From the NCBI GenBank assembly GCA_949752745.1, contig OX457027.1, positions 58,160,053 through 58,224,052 of the forward strand: a stretch of DNA of 64,000 bases. The letters are read 5' to 3'. This DNA comes from Protula sp. h YS-2021. Lineage: Eukaryota; Annelida; Polychaeta; Sabellida; Serpulidae. The notes beneath the pieces were generated by a model. It worked only from the letters and a program-made list of their open reading frames with translations. It did no database searches and had not been told where the DNA came from. The position numbers were made by a program, and so were the translations under genes. Shown piece after piece: positions 56,609-64,000 of the stretch (positions are counted from its first letter, which is position 1; the number at the start of each line of letters is the position of its first letter).

Positions 56609-56876
56609 TATTCCCCACAGTCCATCCTCCCCCCAATCAGTTAAACACGGCCATCAAGTCAAAATTCAAGAGCTGAAATTTTCTCAGTTCAGCTGGTCCA
56701 TTTTCCTTGGACGAACCTGGCCTATTTACAATACCGATCTGTATTTGCTCCCATAGAAGTTACATACCAAGTCTCATTAAAATCCTTGCAGTTTTTAAGT
56801 TATCGTATTAACAAGCTCTTGATGACAGACCGACCGACACGCGGTCGATCGCATATATTCCCCCTGTGGGGGAATA
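56609..56876 (+). mobile_element. Small hairpin-ended element without core repeats
   Basis: Starts TATTCCCC and ends with a 9-bp hairpin TATTCCCCC/GGGGGAATA (56,856-56,876) preceded by GACAGACCGACCGACA. Same plan as the other hairpin/microsatellite elements but only 268 bp. Confidence 0.6.
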
Positions 56877-57399
56877 AATAACAGAAGATGAATTGTCGTT
56901 AATCTACGTTAATCGATTCCGGAATAGACTAACATTGGCTATGGTGCGGTGTTTGCTTGATATATTCTTAGTTTAAGCAATCGAGTGTCGCGTGGAAATA
57001 ACAGGTAGCTAAACAACTAAAACTGTGTATGTGGATGTACTTGTACGCCTTGTTTATAACTGTCATTGCGTGAAATTTAGATTTAACATTCAAAGCATCG
57101 TATATAGTTGTCCTTTATGTGTCTTTTAGCTTCAGAGAGGCCACAAAAATTCGGGCGATTCATTTCAAATATTTTGTTGATCTTTTTATGATTTTGCTTG
57201 TTATATTAATTTTTTTATTAATTTAATGATGTCTTAATCAATACTGTACATCACTTTTTAAGTGGTGTATTTATAACTGAATATCCAACATTTTAACTCT
57301 ATTATTTTAAGATATTGTAGTTTTTCCGTTGACACCAACGACTCGATGAAGAATTAGATCTTTCAGTTCGTATTATACATAACCAATTTGATTATTCTC

Positions 57400-57933
57400 T
57401 CACTCAGATTTTTCACACTTGTAACAATTTTCTTTCAAACGATTTTCGTTCACATCTGCGAAGGGTTCTTCTATGATGCGAATTCTCAAGAGAAAATCAG
57501 CCACAACATCTTGCACATATGTCAGGAATAACCACCCAGGTGCGTATACTAAAGTTATTAAGCCCATGAAATTGTACGGGTAATGACTGTAATCCCATGG
57601 ACAGGCATTGAACTGGCGCAAAATCAGCCCGGTGAGGAACTCCCACGTATAACAGATGAGCAAGTATAGGGGCATACGCCAGTACCATTGGATGCCATGT
57701 TTGTAATAGATGAAGACGTATAATTTCTCGACTAAGAAGCTGCAAGTGCCATATATGAAGAAGGAAGAGATGGAGGAGTGACCTTTTAGTTCCCATCCAG
57801 TCCCATGGAAGAAAAAATCAAAACATGCCGTGAAGATGACCTCATAACAAAACCCCTGGATGCCGTACACATAGAATCTTAGCAATGGCGGCAGCTTCTT
57901 ATTGTTTTCTGAGGCAGCTTGATAGGAATCCAT
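57400..57933 (-). CDS. TMEM229-family membrane protein (TMEM229B-like), 177 aa
   Basis: Complete frame in one exon. About four hydrophobic segments are seen (roughly residues 19-42, 54-77, 87-105 and 122-147). The segment LRQFNACPWDYS followed by FMGLITLVYAPGW matches the signature of TMEM229A/B, a small multi-pass family whose biochemical role is not established. Length fits TMEM229B. The exon begins 30 bases upstream of the ATG, after acceptor TTTCGTTTCAG (exon start 57,963), so at least one 5' non-coding exon lies upstream, beyond 57,963. The ATG is preceded by AAAGCC, a good context. The C-terminal tail is charged and ends in CYKCEKSE. A or B paralogy was not resolved. Confidence 0.88.
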   Translation of the reverse strand: MDSYQAASENNKKLPPLLRFYVYGIQGFCYEVIFTACFDFFFHGTGWELKGHSSISSFFIYGTCSFLVEKLYVFIYYKHGIQWYWRMPLYLLICYTWEFLTGLILRQFNACPWDYSHYPYNFMGLITLVYAPGWLFLTYVQDVVADFLLRIRIIEEPFADVNENRLKENCYKCEKSE

Positions 57934-58082
57934 GGCTTTTAGGCTTGATTACCTCTACTAAACCTGAAACGAAACAGAAAGTTTGCAGCTTATTTATGCA
58001 ACTGGATACAACACAAGGAAGTGTGACCTAGTGTGTCACCAAAGAAACTAGATTGGCCAGTGTTTTTGTTAAAACAAAAACG

Positions 58083-59022
58083 GATATGTCTCCCCCGCCC
58101 CCCAATCAGTCACGTGGAAAAAATTCCTGCTTAAAATATAACATTGGCGAACCCCAAAAATTGAAAAAAATCGCCAAAAATACATTTTTACAGAAAATGA
58201 ATGAAGAAAAACTTCACAGTAAACATTTCGACTACATATGGGTTCTTCTTGCCATGTTTTAGCCTAATGGAACAAACTGTTTCGGAGATATCGCAACAAT
58301 ATGGCTCAAAAAGTGAAAATTCAAAAATTAAAAAAATCGCCAAAAATACCTTTTCAATGGAAATGAAGAAAAACTTCGCAGTAAACATTTGCACTATAGG
58401 TGGGTTCTTCTTGCCACGTTTCAGCCTAATCCAACAACCTTTTCGGAGATATCGCAACAATATGGCCAAAAAAAGTTAAAAATAAAAAATTTTAAAATTC
58501 GCCAAAAATATATTTTCAGCGGAAATGAAGACAAACTTCGCAGTAAACATTTGCACTATATGTGTGTTGTTCTTGCCAAGTTTCAGCCTAATCCAACAAA
58601 CCGTTTCGGAGATATCGCAACAATATGGCCAAAAAAAGTTCAAATTCAAAAATTCGCCAAAAATACATTTTTAGTGGAAAAGAAAAAAAACTTCGCAGTA
58701 AACATTTGCACTATATGTGTGTTGTTCTTGCCACGTTTCAGCCTAATCCAACAAACTGTTTTGGAGATATAGCCTGCCAAAGTGGAAAAAATTCGCGAAA
58801 ACCCCCCCCCTATGTTCAAAAATTTGCCAAAAATAGAATTTTTGAGGAAACGAAATGTACCCTAGACATGTACCCCAATAGGTATGTATGTTTTGAGAAA
58901 AATCGACTCATTAATTTCATAAGAACTCACTGCGGACAGACGGACGGACAGACGGATAGACAGACGGACGGACGGACGGACACAGCAAATGCTATATATG
59001 TCTCCCTTAGGGGGAGACATAT
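58083..59022 (+). mobile_element. Pearl/HINE-like element: four core tandem repeats, ACGG tract, hairpin
   Basis: Starts ATATGTCTCCCCC. Four or so core units of about 155-165 bp follow (markers CTTCGCAGTAAACATTTG near 58,211, 58,374, 58,537 and 58,691; GTTTCAGCCTAATCCAACAA; CGGAGATATCGCAACAATAT). Then come a GACGGACA microsatellite (58,933-58,981) and a 10-bp hairpin TATGTCTCCC/GGGAGACATA (58,997-59,021). The hairpin arm repeats the left end in inverse. This is the best preserved member in the window. Confidence 0.75.
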
Positions 59023-59870
59023 AAAAAACTGACGCGATTGGTGATTTTTGGTGGTTGGTGATCTCCGAGAAGTTAGATTCGGCCAAAGCTGAACTACTTG
59101 TACAAAATGAGGGACTAACTGTTAAATGTAAAATTTTGTGTTAAATCAGACACTCTCATTTATGTCGTTGGCTCCACACCACCAGAATATAACACTAATT
59201 ATCATCTGTTGTTTTTTTTCTATAAATATGGTTTAATGTTCCATCAAGAACGGCCGTGGACATTGTTTTTACGTACTTGCACTGATGTTCTCATAAAAAT
59301 TTAGTTAAGCCGGTTTGCTAATGTCATCTATATAGACTTGAGAAAAATATACATAAATGTCGGTACATGAAAACCCTTTCTCGGCTAGAGCGGGTTTTGG
59401 ACTCACGACCAAGTGATTATTAGTCTTCTTCCCTTCTGATTTAGACAGGACGACCTCTACAACTTTCAACTATTAATGAAGCCTTTAGAAGGAACACATT
59501 GTGATTTTTCTGCAATTTGATCGTTTTTTGTTTTTTTTTTTGCTAACATTTTAGCCAATTTCGGTCAAAATAACAGCCTGAAGCAGGAGCTTGAAGGGAA
59601 CATTCCGTCAAATTTCAAAACAACCGAGCTGGATCTGTACGAAGAGCAGCATTTTGTGTGTGTGTGTATGTTTGTTTTCTTAAATTTGGCCAAAAGTATG
59701 TCCAAATTTACCGAATCGTCAAAAAATAAATTAATTAAAACGAAAAAAAAAGAAGAAAAACACACACACAAGCTGTGTCGGGGATTACCCAAGGAACATT
59801 TCTGAAAAATTAAAAAACAATCGGACCAGAAATCTAGGAACATAGGGATGCACCATAACTAGCGAGTACT

Positions 59871-59895
59871 GCCCGCCGACGACGGTCGGCTGGGC
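59871..59895. repeat. Terminal hairpin of a related element
   Basis: Imperfect hairpin CCCGCCGAC/GTCGGCTGGG followed by CTAAAAAA, the same GGCTAAAA tail seen after the hairpins at 34,034-34,048 and 34,808-34,834. Confidence 0.5.
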
Positions 59896-61226
59896 TAAAA
59901 AAGAAAGCCATTATTTCTACTCTGTGAGCATGTTAAATGAGGGTCAAAGGTAACAGCTCTGTGATTGGATAATATTCGATACTCTTTCCAGGTCCATTTT
60001 GACGAATTTACTGGCAACTTTTCGTAAAAAAAAAGAACGCCATGATGTATGGTCTGTGTCTTCTAAGCGATGTGGTGCAAATGTTTCCAGTGATTTCCGC
60101 TCAAAATATTTCCAGAAGTTTCAGAGATACATTTCCAGGATTTTCGAGAAAAATTACAAGGATTTTTTAAGTTAAATTTTTGCCTTATTCTATTTGCCTA
60201 TTATTTATACGACAGAAGGTTGTGTTCTGCCGTATAAAAGGTCGTATTGCATAAAAATTATCGCTACATTTATTTTCAAATGAGTACTTATTCAGAGGCC
60301 ATAAAATTTTCGCTGTAGACTCTCAAATCAAAAGACATCACGTTATAATTAGCTTAATGGATTATATTTCAATTTCTAGGACTTTCCAATACTCTTTCGT
60401 AAAATTCCGGGACTTTCCAGGATTTTTAGGACTCTTATAAAATCACAGGACTGTCCAGGACCGTGGAAACTATGGGAGCAAAAGTAAACAGCTCTGTGGC
60501 TGAAAAATATTCGACCCTCTTGCTATGTGTATCCCTCTGCTAGACCCAAGTGCTCCCTACTGTGTACAGGCATGAAAATACAAGGACAAAAAGTGTGGGG
60601 GCTTGAAGATTAGTCTGAGTAGAAGAGTGGTGATGGACTAGGGTCACTCGGGACTATTTGAACATTAGTTTCCGCATTTCTTACTGGTCTTTTGTGCTCA
60701 TTTGAAAGAAAATACTGAATTTTTCGTAAAGCTTGCTGTATAGTTCGACAAGCTTACTGTTGTAAATGTGGTTTGGTGTTTCTTGTCGCTAATAAGCCAA
60801 TTCGCACTGTCGGGTCTTTCCGGTGAAGGTGTTGTTTCGGCTGCAATTTTTTGGGATAAACTATAAAGAAATGATAAGGAAAAAGCATCAAAATTCTAAT
60901 TTTCTTTCAACATGCGCACTTTCAAATTTATAAAGCCATCATATGATCTTTTAAAAACTATTTTACATATTATTCAGTCCCTTTAATTCTTGGGACACCT
61001 CAAGAAAAGCCAATATTCTTGGACCGATTGCATACATTTTTGCCTACTTGTCACATGCCAGGAAGTAAGTTCTTTTAATAGTTTTTACCGTTTAGAAAAA
61101 TTTTATTACTAAACTTAAATATAGAAAAATTTGTATTGGTATAAAACAGCGCGATAAACTCCGAATATCGCTCATTATGCCCTCAGTTACCCACAATGCA
61201 TTGCATGAAGGTGTCTAGTCCCAGTG

Positions 61227-61259
61227 GACCCTTTCTGTCTTCCTAGGTCAGAAAGGGTA
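61227..61259. repeat. Small hairpin
   Basis: ACCCTTTCTG and CAGAAAGGGT as inverted arms around a short loop. Function unknown. Confidence 0.5.
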
Positions 61260-61589
61260 CAGTTCCTGCAAAAGAAATTTGATCTTTCGGCGCACGTGCC
61301 AGGACACCGAGGTTCGGAATAGCACGCTTTTTCCTGGCGATTTTGTTTCTTCATGTAAAGAAAACATCTATTTTTCTCATTACAAAATTGTTATTCGGCC
61401 ATAAAAATTGTGCGCCATAATTTATAATTGGGCTATTTATGTGATGCATCCTTTCCCAAATAACGCCATTGGCCTCAGTCGTGCGCCGAGATTGGCCAAA
61501 GTGAAATCAATGACAAGTTATATTATAGAAACTACGACTCTTGCAAGAGTCATCTAGGACTAGCAGGTGTCCGCTAGTTTCAAGAAGCG

Positions 61590-61740
61590 GTGCGCTAAAA
61601 AGTTTCCAGGCACCGCCTCAAAGCCTCGTTATATAACGATAAGCAAGTCAACTGCGCTCGCTCCGAGGCACCCCTGTGGCTACTTTGTGCGAGATTCAAC
61701 GACCCGTAAGTTTTTATTGGCATTTGCTAAAGGCCCTCAA
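61590..61740 (+). repeat. Dispersed SINE-like segment, copy 2
   Basis: Same ordered blocks as the minus-strand copy at 45,114-45,260 (CAAGAAGCGG, TATAACGAT, GAGGCACC, CTGTGGCTA, then a TTTGCTAAA-like block). Confidence 0.45.
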
Positions 61741-64000
61741 AGTACAACGGTAATCATATACTACTTCTTTGTTACGCTTTCTTTAAAAGAAAACAATACG
61801 GAAATAACCCAAAATCTCCCGCAATAAATGACATTTGTTTGTATACAGGGAGCATAGTTTATTACGTGAAATAGTAACAATAATTTTTTGCAATTACCCA
61901 CCAAAAAAACTTTTAAATTGATATTTCAAAAAAGAACGTAAACATAAAAAGTCAAATATGGTGGGTGTTCCAAATAAATTTATACATAATTCTGCATCTA
62001 TCAACTATTTAATATATATTGTTCAAATAAACTATAACCCCTTTATTTAAATTTTCGGTCCCTTGACTTTGGTCGCGCGACATTTAAAGTCCAGAATGTA
62101 AACAAACATTTGACAGGTGGATGTGGAAGCTAACTTTTCTGCACTTTTATGAACAAATCAAAGATATTCATCTCACTAAAAACTGTGCCTGTTGTACAAA
62201 AAGAGCATATTGGGCATTAACCTTCTGTAAATGTTTTAATAATAGGGACTGGTATGCAGGGTTCGTGCCTCATACCTTATGAAGTTGACCCCTATTAGTG
62301 GAGCAATGGTAGGCTTCGTAGCTCTGACAGAGATATACGATGTTATACAAGTCAGAGCTAATCGGGGCTATGTGTCCGCAAGAATGTGAATATGTTTCTG
62401 GCAAGATGAAATCGCAAAAACGTTTCTGCAAAAGTCAAAGTGTTACATTTGCCTTATCCCTCTGCCGGCCTTTGAACCCCCAATTATCGCTCCACCGTTC
62501 TTGGTGAATATACGAAGAAAGACAATTTTTGTATGTTCTTAAAATATCTGTCAATAAATAAACTGACCACTGAGCAAATAAAATGCTTGAAAGGAAACCC
62601 AGTGTCCTCGAACAACCTTCTTTTTATACGAGTATACACAGGGGATCGAAATTGAAATGGCTATGTTCTCAAAATCAAAGTTGTTTGTTTTTAGCATCAA
62701 AATTGGGCTGTTTCAGAGCAAACCCTTTTATGCTAAAAAAAAATCGATTGGCTTGTGCATATTTTCACAGATTCGGCTCAAAGCGCCTAAGCCTGACGAC
62801 ATTGGCTTCGTAAAAGAGTTGACTTCTTAGTGGTCGTCGGCGTTTCATTGATATGATTTAGCAGATTTTTTTGTGACTTACCTTCGCATTTTAAATTGCT
62901 ATTCTGTATCTTTGTGTTGGATAATTTTCTAATCAAGGATATCAAAATCTGCTTTTTAATAGTTTCATGTAAATTAGCAAATTAATAAAATACAGAGTTT
63001 GATATTTTATGATCCAGCCGAACACAGAGGAAACCATATTATTTGTAAAAATCGATTCAACCAGCTGGCTTGTAGAACCAAGGATAATGTTGAATAATTT
63101 AGCTACCCTCATTTTAAAAGACAAGGGTGCATTTTTAAAAAATAATTTTTACAAAACCGAGAAAAGAAGAGGAACTATGTATTTTTAAGCAAACCTTGAG
63201 TTTATAAATAAAAAATAAAGTTTATCTTATGGTATGCAAAGCTTTGCTTACATGCCCAACTTTTGATGCAATATTTTGCATTGTGTGATAAAAAGAAATA
63301 TAAACTAAAAACAGCTTTCCAGCTAATCATGTATGCGAAGGAAACTGGGGTAACAGTTAATGAGGAAGGGTATACAAAATAAAGAAATAAGCCCAAGCTG
63401 TAAAATTTAGTAAATACTCCAAGCATTTCCCAAGGACACCGATCCTGACTTTAAGCAGTCTCTAGTTGTTGATATTACTATATAGTCTTCTTTCTCTTTT
63501 TTATTGACACCAGACAATGGAATGGCAGAGAATTTCAAGTAATTTTAGAGTCTGGAAAACATACAGAAAAAGGAAATTTTCTTTCCTACTGCCTATAACA
63601 CATGAATATTATGAATATTCTTGAATTTATATTAAATCTTTGCAAGACACTATCGTTTCAATAGCCATAAAAATAATCAATTGCTTTGCGATTTCTGGCT
63701 ACTAATGGACGACCCTGAAATTTTAACGTACCACTTGGATAATAGCTAATTGGCCAAGCTTAATATAACTGCAAAAATGAATGTTCAGGCTCAGTTCAGT
63801 AAATCAAAGCACCCTATAAAAGTGTCCTGGTTTGAATTTTTGTTAGACGATGCCCTTCTGGAACTGCATCTCACCGAGGAAAGACAAGGTAATGAAATCC
63901 CCTGTTTTCGCCCAATTTGACACTGGCCATTTCTGCGACCCAGTTGCTGTTTAGCTCCTAGTCATCTCTGACCTGTATAACATTGTATATCTCTATGTCA

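Larger units (their letters stand above)
53020..57399. other. RABIF 3' UTR and intergenic region
   Basis: No supported exon. Contains AATAAA at 53,750-53,755 and another near 54,411 in the RABIF direction, a short tandem duplication (53,845-54,000) and a small hairpin-ended element (56,609-56,876). Confidence 0.6.
57964..64000. other. Non-coding right flank
   Basis: No supported exon on either strand. It probably includes intron and 5' exon(s) of the TMEM229-like gene on the minus strand, which I could not locate. It contains the element at 58,083-59,022, a related hairpin end near 59,871-59,895, a small hairpin (61,227-61,259) and a SINE-like segment (61,590-61,740). Confidence 0.5.

Noticed and set aside
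58053..59032. Plus- and minus-strand frames of 70-135 codons in the right flank
   Set aside because: They lie in the core tandem repeats of a mobile element and repeat the same non-conserved peptide.

Overview
This is a eukaryotic (metazoan) genomic window: genes are split by GT-AG introns, intergenic and intronic DNA is AT-rich and full of dispersed repeats, microsatellites and homopolymer runs, and the recognisable proteins are animal families. Several short repeat elements combine a core of about 150-180 bp tandem units, a GACGGACA-type microsatellite and a terminal hairpin. As I recall, this is the layout of 'pearl'/Helentron-associated elements of bivalves. A mollusc or another lophotrochozoan marine invertebrate is my best inference, but nothing here proves it.

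Layout. (1) 1-13,825, minus strand: exons coding for extremely acidic thrombospondin type-3-like repeats (13-residue units, core DxDGDGIPD). They include a 3.25-kb exon with about 83 units (6686-9934), a 753-bp exon (13073-13825), and a tandem array of five near-identical exon+intron blocks (1-4381). All complete exons are multiples of three with phase-1 boundaries. The gene (or genes) runs off the left edge; no signal peptide exon or stop codon was recognised. (2) 18,716-45,548, minus strand: a complete 16-coding-exon HSP90B1 (GRP94/endoplasmin) gene, 807 aa, with a signal peptide and an HDDL C-terminus. Its promoter carries two perfect ER-stress elements and a UPRE-like site. Intron 10 (12.1 kb) holds about 9.3 kb of a 114-bp satellite with a 24-monomer higher-order period. 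Intron 1 holds a hAT-like non-autonomous transposon. (3) 47,292-53,019, plus strand: a two-exon RABIF (MSS4) gene, divergent from HSP90B1. (4) 57,400-57,933, minus strand: the coding exon of a TMEM229-family membrane protein. The rest is intergenic or intronic, with several TIR and foldback elements.

The genes do not form an operon. HSP90B1 folds secreted and membrane proteins in the ER and is itself a calcium-binding protein. The acidic repeat cluster beside it probably encodes a calcium-binding protein, but a link between them is only a positional inference. The most unusual items are the homogenised acidic exon array, the higher-order satellite inside a stress-induced gene, and the modular hairpin/microsatellite elements.
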